Below, in pieces: positions 33,610-46,755 of a DNA stretch of 64,000 nucleotides. Within the stretch, counting starts at the first letter, position 1, and each line of letters begins with the position of its first letter. The stretch lies in the NCBI GenBank assembly GCA_001600455.1, contig BCKC01000003.1, positions 4,040,206-4,104,205 on the forward strand, given 5' to 3'. A model generated the notes under the pieces. It saw only the letters and a program-made list of their open reading frames with translations. It searched no databases and was not told the DNA's origin. This stretch comes from Endocalyx cinctus. Its lineage: Eukaryota > Ascomycota > Sordariomycetes > Amphisphaeriales > Apiosporaceae. The position numbers and the translations under genes are program-made.

Positions 33610-35403
33610 ATGAGCGTCTCGTTATTATTCATGCGACCATGTATCCTGTCGCGCAGCTCTTCACTACGAGCTTCATTATCACTCTCCATATTCTCAAATA
33701 GACCATCGATATCTCCATCGAAAACGAGACTGCAACTACCCAGAAATCCCACCCCCCTCCACAGGCGCAGTCTCCTCACCCTAGCTATCGAATCCTCTTG
33801 CGATGACACATGTGTTGCTATTTTAGAAAAGACGGCCTCGGGTGCCGCTCACCTTCACTTCAACAAGAAGATCTCATCCGACCACGCTGACGACCGGGGC
33901 GTGCACCCGCAGAATGCCGTCATATCGCATACCGCGAACCTAGCCCCATTAGTCAAGGAAGCGTTGCGCTCGCTACCGGAAGAGAAGAGGTCGAAAATAC
34001 CGTCTTCTTCCTCCCCTACGATACATCCCGATAATAATAATAACCATCCAAACGAAGTAAATAATGATACAATTCTCTGGGTAGATGGTATACCGCGCGC
34101 GAAGCCCGACTTCGTGACGGTCACCCGCGGGCCGGGGATGGGCACCTGTCTCGCGACGGGGCTGAACACGGCGAAAGGGCTCGCGGCCGCCTGGGACGTC
34201 CCGCTGCTCGGGGTGCATCACATGGAAGCGCACGCGCTCACGCCGCGTCTCGCCGAGGCGCTCGAGCGAGGCGAGATGGAGAAGCGGGCGATATGGGCCG
34301 ACGAGGGGAAGGGCGAAAAGGAAGCGACGACGGCGACGACGAGGAACCCAGATTTTCCTTTCCTGTCCCTCCTCGTATCCGGGGGCCACACGCTCCTGGT
34401 CCGGTCGGCCGACCTGGCCTCGCACTCCATCCTCTGCCGCACGACCGATGTCGCCGTCGGCAACGTGCTGGACAAGTGCGGCAGGGCGATCCTGCCGGCG
34501 GAGTGGCTGGAGAGGACGCGCGGGACGACGATCATGTACGGGCCCCTCCTGGAAGAATTCGCGTTTCCGGATCTGCCCCCGCCCCCGCCCGCGAAACCGA
34601 AGGGGTCGAAGGAGAGCACGAAAGGGGAGAGGGACGAGGACTTTTACTACGCGTACACGCCCATCCCGCCCCTTCGCAGGGACCGCGAAGAACCGTTCGA
34701 GTCCGGCACGGGCTGGACCTTGACTCCCCCCTTGGCCTCGACCCCGTCGATGGATTGGGAGATGGCCGGGTTCAGCGGCGCCGTGAAGAAGATGATGCTG
34801 AACAGGGGGCCCGAGATGAAGATCGAGGAGCGGAGGGTCATGGCTCGCGCTACCATGCGTCTCCTGTTCGAGTACCTCGTCAGCCGGATCCTGTACCAGC
34901 TCGAGACCGAGGTGACGGGCGAGGAGCCGACGAGTTGGAGTCGGAAGCTGAAGAAAAAGCAAGACGACGAGGCAGCTTCTGCTGCGACAGAATCATCCCC
35001 ACAACGGACGAGAAGGGTAGAAAGAACAAAAACCTTAGTCGTAGCCGGAGGCGTCGCCGCGAACAGGTACTTAGGACACATCTTGAAAAAGAACTTGAAA
35101 GCGTACGGCTACGAGGACGTCGAGGTCGTGATGCCGCCGCTCTCCCTCGCGACGGATAACGCGGCCATGATCGCTTGGACCGGCGTCGAGATGTTCGAGG
35201 CCGGGTGGCGGAGCGATCTGAGCATCGGCGCCTTGCCGAAGTGGCCTCTCGAGTTACCATCCTCCCTACCTTCCGATTCATTCTTAATGCTATCAGACGC
35301 GGAGGTAGGGAATGGGATTTTGGGAGTTGACGGATGGTGGAACGTGGGTGAGCACGGGAAGAAGGAAGTAGAGGATGAGAAAACTCAGGAAGAGGAGATA
35401 TAA
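33610..35403 (+). CDS. QRI7: tRNA N6-adenosine threonylcarbamoyltransferase, mitochondrial (Qri7/TsaD)
   Basis: Single exon of 597 residues starting at the first in-frame ATG (33610). The N-terminus is Arg/Ser-rich with few acids and fits a mitochondrial presequence. The Kae1/TsaD fold is clear: LAIESSCDDTCVAIL (ATP-binding start), HPQNAVISHTANLAPLV, TVTRGPGMGTCLATGLNTAK, the metal-binding HHMEAH (His about 203 and 207), LLVSGGHTLLV, a diverged DVAVGNVLDKCGR, VVAGGVAANRYL and MPPLSLATDNAAMIAWTG. The enzyme transfers threonylcarbamoyl to A37 of ANN-decoding tRNAs in mitochondria. It is longer than yeast Qri7 (about 400 residues) because of acidic or Pro-rich insertions around residues 120-160, 225-250 and 315-370, and a charged C-terminus. 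Very GC-rich. Confidence 0.95.
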   Translation: MSVSLLFMRPCILSRSSSLRASLSLSIFSNRPSISPSKTRLQLPRNPTPLHRRSLLTLAIESSCDDTCVAILEKTASGAAHLHFNKKISSDHADDRGVHPQNAVISHTANLAPLVKEALRSLPEEKRSKIPSSSSPTIHPDNNNNHPNEVNNDTILWVDGIPRAKPDFVTVTRGPGMGTCLATGLNTAKGLAAAWDVPLLGVHHMEAHALTPRLAEALERGEMEKRAIWADEGKGEKEATTATTRNPDFPFLSLLVSGGHTLLVRSADLASHSILCRTTDVAVGNVLDKCGRAILPAEWLERTRGTTIMYGPLLEEFAFPDLPPPPPAKPKGSKESTKGERDEDFYYAYTPIPPLRRDREEPFESGTGWTLTPPLASTPSMDWEMAGFSGAVKKMMLNRGPEMKIEERRVMARATMRLLFEYLVSRILYQLETEVTGEEPTSWSRKLKKKQDDEAASAATESSPQRTRRVERTKTLVVAGGVAANRYLGHILKKNLKAYGYEDVEVVMPPLSLATDNAAMIAWTGVEMFEAGWRSDLSIGALPKWPLELPSSLPSDSFLMLSDAEVGNGILGVDGWWNVGEHGKKEVEDEKTQEEEI

Positions 35404-35969
35404 CGTTTGTTTCTACGAGGAAAATGAATGAACCTGTACATTACATGAAATGGAAACAAAAAGGGTACGCTAGATCTAACACATTATGTATGACTACATG
35501 TAAATATAATTGGAAAAATACCTAAGTATCTGTGTAAATTTATAAGCTAGTGATAATGGGTTGATGAATAAACACGAGTTTGAAGACATTAACACACGGA
35601 TCCACATGTATAGCAAAACATAGGACATAATTCGGTTAAGAGTTCTAAGTTACTAGTTTCACGATGGAGGGATGAAGTCATGATCAACTCGTTGTTGTAT
35701 AGTGATACAAAAGCGATCTTCTTCACTGGGCACTATTGAAAGTTGCCTTAGACTAACTAACGTGATAGTCAGAAGAATCTACTTTCTCCCCCCTCCTAAG
35801 TTCCTTATCTGAGCTCTTCATCTCACCTCTCAGCTTTTCTTCCACGTAACCTTAGATAAAGAGACACTTAGGAACCCAGAGACACATACATCCCCCAGCC
35901 TAATTCAGATGAACCGAGAGACACAGGCAGCTATTCGACAACTAAATCTCATTTATACCCATCTCCTTT
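35404..35969. other. convergent 3' spacer, no gene seen
   Basis: Lies between the 3' ends of QRI7 (+) and PRE2 (-), with no coding signal. Confidence 0.6.
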
Positions 35970-36931
35970 TTATTCTAAAGCACTGGTGACGTTGGTGAAT
36001 TCGCCCTTCTCCAGCTTCGTCTGCCAGAATATCGGGTTTGTGTCGTTGAAACCGTGCCTGACCCAGCCATCCTCCTTGACGTGGTAAAGGTTGATAAAAC
36101 CACCCGAGTAGGCATCACGGTGGGTGGCGGCGAGGATGCTGCGGCGTCCGAGCTCGAGGGCGTCCTCCTCGCTCAGCTCGTACTTGTACTCGGCGTCGAG
36201 CACGCCGTAGGCGAACGTCTGACCGGAACCGACGCAGAACAGGTTACCGGCGAGGCGGGTGCCGTCCGAGTCAATATAGTAGAGGGCCGGGCCTTCCTCC
36301 TTGGTTACGCCGGCGCACATGGTACCCATCGACAGGCCCATCCCTTTATACTGGTAGACGAGGTTGGCGAGGATCTTGGAGGCGGCGGCGACGCTGATCC
36401 GCCGCTTGTGCCGCAGCTCGTGCAGGCGGCACTGCATGCCGAGCCAGCCGAGCCAGTACTGGCAGTCGGCGGCACCGCCGGCCATGGTGCCGAGGAGGCA
36501 GTTGTTGATCTCGATCACCTTCTTGACCGTCTGCGAGGCGATCCAGTTCCCCGCCGTCGCTCGCGAGTCCGTCGCCACGATGATGCCGCCCTGGAATCGG
36601 AAGGCGAGCGTCGTCGTACCGTGGGCGATCTTAATGGGGCAGTGAGGGTTCGATCGGTCGTCTGTCGCGGCGCGGAGCCAAGCTGAGGGCTGGAAGAGAA
36701 AAGGCAATAGGTGGTTAGTATTTAGCGGGCTTGGAATTATCCCTATTCGACGGATTGATGGGGAAGGGGGGATTAGAAGTGTGTATTACTTACTTGTGCT
36801 ACGGGAGGCATGGCGAACTTGAGGGATAGGTTAGGAGTCATGTCATCGTGGAGGTCATCGAACTGTTCCTCTACGTGTGTCTCTCGATGAAAGGTAGCCG
36901 GACGGCTATACTTAGTAACGAGGGTATCCAT
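35970..36931 (-). CDS. PRE2: 20S proteasome subunit beta type-5 (Pre2)
   Basis: Two exons on the minus strand, 36931-36794 and 36689-35970, separated by a 104-nt intron (donor GTAAGT, branch TACTAAC, acceptor CTTCCAG). The product is 285 residues against 287 in yeast. The first 70 residues form the autocleaved propeptide, ending in IAHG ahead of TTTLAFRF, so the catalytic Thr1 is residue 71. Asp17, Lys33 and Met45 ([10 protein letters not shown]) of the mature chain are all present, as expected for the chymotrypsin-like beta5 subunit. It belongs to the cytosolic/nuclear 20S core particle. The start ATG at 36931 is the first codon of a 46-codon exon that is consistent with the propeptide. Confidence 0.97.
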
Positions 36932-39900
36932 CCTTTAATTCCTTTTGGGGATGATGTATTTTATTGTACACTTTAAATAAAAGAAATAAAATAGATGAAA
37001 TTGGTTTTTATCTTGGTAAATGAATGTCCAGAACTAATATGAAAGTAACTAATAGCACAGAATTGATGGCTTCAAATTATCGGGTGTGGTGTTGTTACAG
37101 ACAATAGAGATAGATGACTGACGTTTGGCAGGCAAAGGTGTAAGGCTCTAAAGCTCACTCACAAGGCAGCTGAAGACGACGCGTTGCATAGCTTTACTTG
37201 CTATAGCTCTACAGTAGCAAGCAAGTAGGTACCTAATTAGTGTACCTGTAAGCTGCTATGTACCTAGTAAAGTAGGCAGTTAGGTAAGTACTCAGCAGCC
37301 CAGTAGCCTATAGTAGCGTAGCGTGATATGATAGACCGATCAAATGGTAAAAGCTTATGTAACAATTTATATGCTTTACCTAGTTGTCTATTATTGCTTA
37401 CTAAGTACTAAACCCGTAGCTGTTCGGACAAAGTAATTTTCCTGCCTAAGTTAACCTATTGACTGACTGGTACGACAAGTGCAACTTGCAACTGCTCGTC
37501 CTGTCGTCGTAATGAATCTACATATAACTTACATTATCATTGTTGCTTTACTCTGTTCCTTTCTTAAGATAAATTCTGGTGCTGATCTTCGATTCTGTAT
37601 TCTCGGAATCTATTTATGTAGATTCGGTGAAACTTGCGGTTTCTTCCCCAGAAAATATATAGGCAGATCATCCTATAATCTCTGTATTCTTTGTTTATCA
37701 TACCTTCAGGATCGGATAGTCGCAAGCACAACTATCTTTTCTACCAGCTTATATGATCGTCTATCTTCTTTCCCGAAGATCATAGTAATATGCGGTAGAT
37801 CATGAAGTAGACACTTTGTCAACATTACTTGGATTTAGTGTTTATCCATCTGACCTTCTCTCCTACCTCTGAGCCCGACTACTTCTAGAAGCTCCGCCGA
37901 GGGAGGTATATGAGAATCCTGCAGATAACAGTTGGGGATAGGGATGGTCCACCTGATCAATAGTTTTGGGCAGTGTTTTTCGATTTTTGATTCTCCTTTT
38001 TCGTTTTTGGAATTAAATATTTTCCGATAATGCTGTGTTCAACTTACGTAGTTCGAGATATCTTCGTCGCTTACCTACTTCCGATGATGACCGCTGCCAA
38101 AATAAGAGAAAGTGTTTCAAAGAGTTATTCAATTCTCAGATATGGTCCACACATGTATTACTATCTATAAAACGTGCCATATGACTGTGATAGCTGTAGT
38201 CCTACTTAGCGAATCGCATATTAATGCCACCTCGGTATAAACAACGGCATATTGACCTCAATCACCAGGCGCTTACTACCTAACTACAGGCATAGATTCT
38301 GGTGGGGGAGGTTTTTAATCCTGGTTGGCATGCAGTTCGTGCTACCAATCTCAGAGTTCGGATGGTAATAACGGCTTTTTGGGACGACTGTCGCAGTATG
38401 GAAACAGACAAGCAACCGTATGACGAAGACAGCCTCTACCCGCGTGGTCTGTCATATCCTGCGTTAGAAATCAAGAAACAAAACCCACCTAGAGGATGCT
38501 GTAGCGAGTCTATCTGTAATCTGCGCACGAGGTCCTTGAAAACTTGCTGACCGGTCTCGATCCCATACCCAGACTTCACGAGCCGGGTAATCAAAACTCC
38601 TAGTATATGGGTTACTTCCTCATATTGACGAAACCACGCGGTAAACTGCGAAGTTCTTTCTCCCCGAGTAAACTTGTTTCAGGTGCTTCAAGTACAGAAT
38701 ATTGAAAAGTTAGGGCGCCATCGATCGCATCAACATCAGCGCGGGAAGACACGAGCAGGGGGCGGCACGAATCCTGCATATGACACGCTAACGGCAGCCT
38801 AAAGGGGGTGTGCCAACCATCAGAGGGACCACTCGCATCCCGTTAACAAAGAAGGCAAGTTCAAATAGTCGCTGCTAAAGCGAGGTTGGGTGAGGGTGGC
38901 CCACATCAGGTCCTAACTTGGCGTTCCTCAATAGTCTTTGAAGGACATTGCCAGCAACGTTCGCCTGTTTAGTGACACTGTCTTAAGGCTCTATTGAGTT
39001 TTACATTCGGGCTGAAACGTTTTGATATTTTCAAAGATATCGACGTTGCCCTTCATCTGGTAAAGTTGTAGTTCTCATACAAACCTGTTTACAGAAAACA
39101 GCCGCCGCATATGGAAACCCCTTTTAGGTCGATGACCGAAGGAGCACCACCCATGACCTTTTTAACTACGGTTACGGGGTAAATATGGAAACGAGATGAG
39201 AATCCCTATCCCGTCTTCTCCATATTCCTCCCTTTCCCCGCGATGAGCTTGAATGTTGCCCGACCCCTCCTCTCTTCCCCTTTTCCAAACATACCACTCA
39301 TCTGGATCAGTGAAAGGCGGGGTGTTTGATCGCATCTGCAGACGACATCTGTTTGCATACACCTTCCATACAAGTTCTAGATTTGTTTCATAGACGTGCA
39401 GATTCAAGGTGTCGTGAAGCTACTATTCGTAGACGACACACTCTCCACTTTGAGCCCTTGAAAGGCGTACTTACTCTTTCCTACACTTTCTCGTAACTCC
39501 GAATCTCAAGCTCACTGTTATTTCTTCAAGATGCTCCCTAATGGTACTCAGTAGCCTTGAGATGACCGTTATTATAATAATAACCCGAAAGCCTATATTG
39601 CGCCGCTTAATAGGAGCTAAGAAGGACTTGTCGACCATTCCCTCTTAGCCTACACTATTATGCTGAATACCAGGTAACTTCTCGACTTGTTAAAGTAGCT
39701 ATAATTCAAGGACATATCGACATAGAAAAGGTAAGGTCTATATCCTATATTCGGTGGATATTTCCCATCATTAAGCCGGTTTGAAGTTGATATCTAGCCT
39801 GTTGGTGTATGAAAACATATGCTTGAAAGCTTTCCAAGAGCAAGCATGTGCAAACGAAAATGTATCGCGGCTCGATATTCTCCAAGCGACGAAACATAAA

Positions 39901-40868
39901 CATAATATATCAATGATATCAATTATACCAAGACGTATGGACTTAGACTAAGTTTATCGGACGTATATTGAAATCAATTTACATTACAGAGAGCCTCCTC
40001 GCGGCATACAAAGCAACTAGGGGCTATCCCGCCCGGTCAAGATACACAACCACGCGAGCAGCTTCCCCGGAGTCATGGGCTTCGTCCGGGATTTTGATTA
40101 AGGGGAGTTTCCAATGTATATTGGTCCATATTATTTAGGAACATATAGTGTGCGATCTGGCTTTACGGGAAGCAGGACGGCACGGGACGACGCAGATCAC
40201 GTTGCCTGCCCTACAGTAAAGCTATGCAGTAGTAGCAGCAAGAGTAACCATGGAGAGACGACAATGGGACCGAGTAGACCTTCAAGACAAATATAATGTT
40301 GAGACGAGATTCCGAAACTAAGATCTATAAGGCTCATGGACATATTTTGTGATTATACAGGGAGTGTCTTCAGTAACTTGCAGCTAGACAGTTTCTTCGG
40401 TAACATTGACCTATTTCGTAACATACCGCCGACGACATAGTTCAGCATGATACCGATATGTAATTTTCTAACTATACTTCATCATCATCCTAAGATGCAG
40501 GCTTTACGTCCATGTCTCTTACATACCGTGAGTTTTTGGCCAAGATCACACGCACACTATAGGATACCGACTCGTGGAGTTCCGGCTTCATGTAATGTTC
40601 AGCTGGACTCATCCAATGTTCAAGTTGGTTCATCCAATATTGAAGCGCCGGTGGATGTCTCACGTTGAGGGTGCGGTTTTATTCCGTGGCCTTCATCGTG
40701 GATCGTGGATCGTGAATAGCTAGAGCACTGCAATGAAAGCAGTGCTATCGTGAATTTAACTCATTCTAGAGTAGCTTTGGTTACACAAGAATTTCTTTTT
40801 GGCTCGTGAAAGAGGCGACCCGCCGTTACACCATTCCATGCCGTATTGTCAAAAAACTATCCTAGTGT

Positions 40869-40924
40869 TCTCTCTCTCTATCTATCTCTTTCTCTCTCTA
40901 TGCAGAGACCTCTATGCAGAGACC
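40869..40924. repeat. CT microsatellite plus 14-bp tandem duplication
   Basis: A (CT)n/(CTAT)n run ends in two perfect adjacent copies of TCTATGCAGAGACC (40897-40910 and 40911-40924). Confidence 0.9.
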
Positions 40925-41013
40925 ACCCACCCGGTGTCTGGATAGCTGTTTAGTTACCGGGAGCGCTTACGCGATGCAAGATTCTACACTAAATGTCTTT
41001 TGCAGGATAATCT

Positions 41014-41034
41014 GATTTGATTTGATTTGATTTG
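41014..41034. repeat. GATTT pentanucleotide microsatellite
   Basis: Four perfect GATTT units plus a trailing G. Confidence 0.9.
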
Positions 41035-44000
41035 TCTCTTATTCTATTTTCCACTGCAGATCTTTTTCTTTTTTTACACTTTCCCTCTTTCGCGTATGTT
41101 ATATCATTTCTCACATTTTCTGCACATATACTAGGGGATGACGACCGAGATCAGAAGCGAGGATAATGCTGCTCAATCTCTGATTGATTGTTCCAAGGGT
41201 TGCGTAATGCAAGCAGCAGCGATGTCGCTAGTTCGCCGGGCCGCTCACCGATTTTTCCATATAATACTGTACTTACTCCAGAAAGTCTTATTATTGAACT
41301 CGAAAGAAAAGACCGAAAAGTACACTTGGTGGCATTCTGGCTAAAGGAAGATCAAACAAAGGATTAGAAGCGGCGATACGCTGACTAGGGTGTTCTGTGT
41401 GTGTGTGTTCGTATTGTTCGGACGAACAAGCTGAAGTCGTAATCCGATAGTAATTCATTAGATGAAATTCCATCTAAATCATGAGAAAACAACCACAGGT
41501 AAAAATCGCCACTAATATGTATCCACGCAGGCTCGTGGTATTTCGAGGCTCCCAAACATAATTTCAATGCGCCTAGAAGTTCAGAACCCCGTGATTGAGC
41601 CGATTTGCTGGGGTTTTCTGGGTGGATCTTCCGAGTACCCGATGGTGTCATGGTTGCGACGCATCAAGAGGAGGAGCTTCAAAAGCACGAACGATTAATG
41701 CGGAAGAGACGATCCGAACTTGATCTCGAGCTGCATTATCGAGGCACCCACTAAAAGAGGAGTAAAAAAAAAAGATAAACAAGAATAAGAAAAAGAGGTA
41801 TCACTCCGAGTATGTGGGACGGTCAGGATGAGACAGGTCACATAGAGAGAGAAAGTTGCCGGCTACACCCTTATCATTATTTTTTGGGGGGGTTGATATT
41901 TCACGACATTTGGTTGGTGTACCTGAATAAAAAGTAATAATTAAACAGATTGACGATATATGAAATCTCGGCTCACAAGACTGACCGCCGCCGCCGCCAT
42001 CCCTAACCCTGGTTTAGTTGTGCAGGGAATAATCTGCCAGCGGCTGAAGGTACGGAAAGCCTTGTTACCTGCTACCCATTACCAACATCATTACGCTACG
42101 GCGTGGTAGTATGCGGAGACGACTGTTTCTGTGTTGCACTGACGAGCCAAGGAATCCCTTTTTTCTCGTCTGTGTGTTGCATGAGTTATCAACAGGGCTG
42201 AAAAAGGTATCAACAACAATCAATTCGCATGAATTCATGACAACTGTACGAGTTTCATATGGCGAAGTTTCAACTAACTTGCTTGTCCGGTTGCCGATCT
42301 GAGATTAGATATGTCAAGTGGCGTCAGGATTTCGGCGAATCGCCAATAGCTGCCTCTCTCTTTTTGTAATCACTCGGGCATCAAAAGATTGGATGAAGAA
42401 AAAAATAAATGAATGAAATGGTTGGATGATAGGACCTATAATGAAGCGCATAAGATACACTTTTGTCAAGTCATCGACGGATGCCACCGCTTAGAAATTC
42501 ATCTCAGCTTCATCTAAAGTTTGATCGCCTACGGATGATGAGACGAACTACTCATCAAAGCAATCATTATCATGAAGTATGATGCCATTATGGAATTGAG
42601 AACATCAGATGCTGAAAGGAGAAAAAAGGCTCTGTTGATTCGTCGTCATTTATTAAATAAAAAGAAAAGACAGAAAACCCATGAAGTTTTAGTTCTCGGC
42701 TTGGCCCATAAACATACGCTACAGCACTACAAAAACATCCCTGGTCGCGCATGGATTTTGATCGACGCAAGGGACGGGGGCCACCAAAACAAGCCTACAC
42801 GTCTAGACCAGATGAGGGAAGCCATGAAGGAAGACTCGTTGAATTGCATCATGTTGATGATTTCATCTTATAATTCAAGCGTGAGGAAAAGAAAAGAAAA
42901 AAGAAAAATTATTGAAAAAGTTCGGACTCCTCGGATATGAAAATGACATGCACGCCCGCCCTCCTTTGAAGATCATCGCTATGATACGGCGCGTTCTGAA
43001 ATTAAGGGGATTTCGATATCACCTCTTCTCCTCGAGTACTCAATAGGAAAAGGGAAGTGATCGAATTGTACTTGTTATAACTTATACTACTCGTATTGAC
43101 AACATGACTTGCTAATAAGTAAATGGTTCAACGAGAATAGAAAAATAACCGAAAAACACTCGAGGGGCACGGCAAAAAAAAAAGAAACGAAGGAAATTAG
43201 AGTTAAGAAAAAATAGCATATCGTTTCGCCTCAATGTCCCATTGTCATCACCTCATTGCAGCGTTGCATGGTACGCCCTTGTCGTCAGTAGTAATCACAC
43301 TCATTTACCGAATAGCTGGAACTGTTTTTTTGGTCGAGTCCTTCTATTATCATACTAACTCGAGACGTATATACACACACGTACGAGTCTCATCAGACAG
43401 CCATGCGTCTTGCATGCGTTACTAAAGATACAACAACACGTTTAGCGGTATTTACTCAATCCTTCACAACTACCCATGCAACTTTAGAAGTCGGTACTGC
43501 CCTGGCTGTCTACCCATCAGTAAAGCCAGGATGGTTCCGAGAATCACACCTTGTCTACTTGTCTCTTGGTCTGCTAGTTTTTTATTTATTTTATTTTATT
43601 TCTTTCTTTTCACTACGAATTGATGACATCGTGAAAGGTACGTGCCATCCCAGCATCCTCAGGGATACCAAATACAGCGTCGCACCGAACTTAATCGATG
43701 AGCTTAACCTTCGAAATACGACGCTCAACTACCGCTAAGGCAGAAGATAAGACAGCAGATTGACAAGACAAGGAGTAGAAACAAATCGGCGGAGCTCTAA
43801 CGAGAAAGTGAGGACTTTTTTTTTTTTTATATATTCTTCAAACATGATGTATCTCTTTGAGGCTTTTTCCTATGAAATAGTGTAATGTATAGGGATATCA
43901 TAATAACCCCTAACTGGCTAAGTTTATTATTAGGCTTAACCTATCATTGAACTCACATGCTCCTCTTGCCTTGAAATATTGAAATAGTAGGTTATGGTTA

Positions 44001-46755
44001 TCTAGTAGCTGAACCTGTAAAATACCCTGCAACCTGTGATGAGAAAAACAAAACGTCAGGAACTCAACCGGAATGTCCTTGGCCCGGCGGCTCTTACTCT
44101 CAATTGGATCTAAATATACGTATAATCAAGACTATAACAGTTTGTGATGTGCTTCGCTTCGATGATAACGGTGGAGCATGTCCTGCGCTGGTAAAAAAAA
44201 GAGGAGGAGGGTTAGAATCTATACTGCGCAATGTATAGCTTGGTAGAGGTCGGTCTGTAACAAGGAGGGGAGGGGAAAGAGGAGACTTAACCAGCTAAAA
44301 GTTTCTTTTCTTCGTCAGGCTTGTCGTCCCATGTATATTGTAGAAGTATGCACTGCGTGACATTCAGTGCATGATAGGCTGTTTGCAGGGATCATAGATG
44401 TGAAAAGTCAAAAAGGTTACTCCGTACAGGTTACATGGGGGGATGGAGAATAGGAAAGATGGGGGTCGGGCTTTAATTCGTACGATCTGGCTACCTCTTG
44501 ACAGGGGAATACGGGATGGGATCTCAACACGTTTACATTTGGAGAAAGATTGAGAAAGAAAGAAAAAAATAAAATTAAAAACAGGATAGAACTAAAACAA
44601 ATAATAATAATACTTAATTAAATAAATAAAAATGTTAAAAAAGCCATATGAAAGTGGTCGACTTAGCTTATGGCTGTTCCCGTAAATCCCAGTCACACTA
44701 CATTCATATATTCAGTTCATTATTACTTTTTTAATGGGTGGTTCCAAAGAACTGGTCGTAGTTATGCTTTAGCTAGAACGTGACAATGTTACCCTGTCGT
44801 CCATCGTCTCTTCACTATAGCACACCCGGACACATCACAAGCCGCGTCGAAGGATCGGACGAACGATATGGTACAGGAACAGCGTACATCCGATGAATTA
44901 TAATTACGCTTTTTTCTAAAAGGATTTGGTCTTCAAGCATTAACTTTCATTGTATTTCTTACGCAACTGCATTGTCTCTTCTCTGGTCTGGGATACCTTT
45001 TAATCAACCTAGGCTATGTAACTCACTGGCTATTATGGGTAGTATGGATGTAATAGAACATATACCTGGGCACATGTGAGGGGTGTCCATCCCATGGTTC
45101 ATCGGAGACAGTTCTGGTGCATGCTAGAGTCGGTTAATTCCTCGGATTCTCCGATCATATATGATGATGATGATGAACAGGAAGGGGTTTCTTGAGAACC
45201 GAAGGAAAAATCTCGGGCCATATCTGGTTAAGGACTGACTACATCTCGTCTCAGGTGGACTACAAGGCTTAAGGATAATAGGAAATATCGAATACCTGTT
45301 CCAAACAATGTAGGCCTTTTTTGCCAGTATCTCGAAGCGCCATATTCCCTGTTATCATAGATTGCCATTCTTTGGTTTTAACATATTACTTTAAAAATTG
45401 CGTGTTTTATTATTATTATTTTTTTTCTATCTATGTTCCTGTTGGTACTTAGCCACTGCGCATTCAATAACTTCTTGAGAATTAAAAAGAGAAAAAGAAA
45501 AAAAAAGAAAAGGGCCCCCAAGGGAAATCTCGCGTACCACTCTTTTACCCAACCCAGGCGTATCTACCCCGTCTTCCTATAGCTACCGTCACAGAGTTTT
45601 GCTTCATGTCCCTAAGATCATCATATTTCAACGTATATACAGGGTTTTCCCCAGACGAGCTTGATTCCATCTTTAGACCTGAGATCTGATCTTCTTCTGT
45701 TGCCGTCCGAAGTTTGTGGGGCCGCCAATGTCTTCGAACAATGCAGAATTATTCCAAAAGGTCAACATAGACATCACTACATACTACCTCGGCCGCAAAT
45801 CTTTCCAGGAACCTGAACTCTTTCTCTGTTCGACCGCAGCGTCCTTTAGTGGCGTTAAGCTCATCCAAATTCCCCCTATTTTATTCGCCACTACCCCATT
45901 AAGACACGGGAGGATCTTCGATAGTAACTAGGGTATGCTGGGGTTGAATTGCAGCGCGTAAAGAAAATTTATGTTGACAGGTATTTTACATAAATTCTCG
46001 ACATCTATAAGACTCTTTAAGCCTAGGTCGTGCTCAGCAGCACTTCAGCTCCTGATACCCGCTCTACAGATGCGAAGCAGCCCGCCATAAGCCCTCCAAA
46101 ATTAAACCGCAAAATCTTAAAATAGCCAACTGTGGAAGGTCTTTCACCAAGATTTCCAAATACAGACGATTTCCAAACCCCGGGTACCACTTAGGCTTCA
46201 CATCAGGTTCTGACCAACGCTGTCAGGTGTGGGCATCTGTGTTGTCGCATTGAAAACACTGTAGTTAACCCGTGTTAAGCAACCCTACCTAAGCTACTAG
46301 GATCCTCGAATGAGAGCCAAATAATCCTCTCGAATCGCTCTGCAAATCTGGTTCTAGTGCTACAAGCGAGCAACCTTACCGTTTGGATTAGGCCCATACT
46401 CCTCGCCGCTCTCCACTATCTCCATCCACCAACCCTTCCAGGAAACTGTCATACTCCATCCATCCCGACTGATAACGTCCTCGACAAGGACTTATTATCC
46501 AAGAGCAGGCAACATAACGGAATAGCGGCTCTTTCATCACACTCTGAGTCCCCTAACCCACAAGGTGTCATCGCGTTACGAGCAAGTGGGTATTATATCG
46601 ATACATGGGTCATTGAAGGTTATTATCCTTTCTTACAAGGCATTTGATGAGTTGGAGAAAGCGAGAGTAAAAATTATTTCGAAGAGAAATAATATAACTT
46701 TTTCCCTCCTTTTTTCTTTCTTCTTTTTTCCTCCCCTTCTCCCTCTCTTCCTTTC

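Larger units (their letters stand above)
36932..46755. other. 9.8-kb gene-poor region
   Basis: No frame here carries a recognisable domain, and the longest (108, 122 and 111 codons at 37479, 42572 and 43403) read like random AT-rich DNA. Content includes CTAGG-rich repeats near 37210-37330, a GC-raised islet at about 38300-39400, microsatellites at 40869-41034, A/T homopolymers, and TACTCCGTAC at 44418-44427. The right end (about 46680-46755) is the CT-rich leader of the Zn2Cys6 gene, and some of the upstream DNA may be its long promoter. Non-coding RNA cannot be excluded. Confidence 0.55.

Noticed and set aside
33973..34962. 329-codon minus-strand frame opposite QRI7
   Set aside because: Composition-driven shadow. 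The plus strand holds the complete TsaD fold.
37479..37805. 108-codon frame with a hydrophobic N-terminus, resembling a small secreted protein
   Set aside because: It opens with a non-ATG codon, is AT-driven, lacks a leader or intron context, and its cysteines show no effector-like spacing. Not convincing without transcript data.
42572..43738. Frames of 122 and 111 codons (42572 and 43403)
   Set aside because: They are Lys- or Phe/Tyr-rich products of A/T-rich DNA with no recognisable motif.
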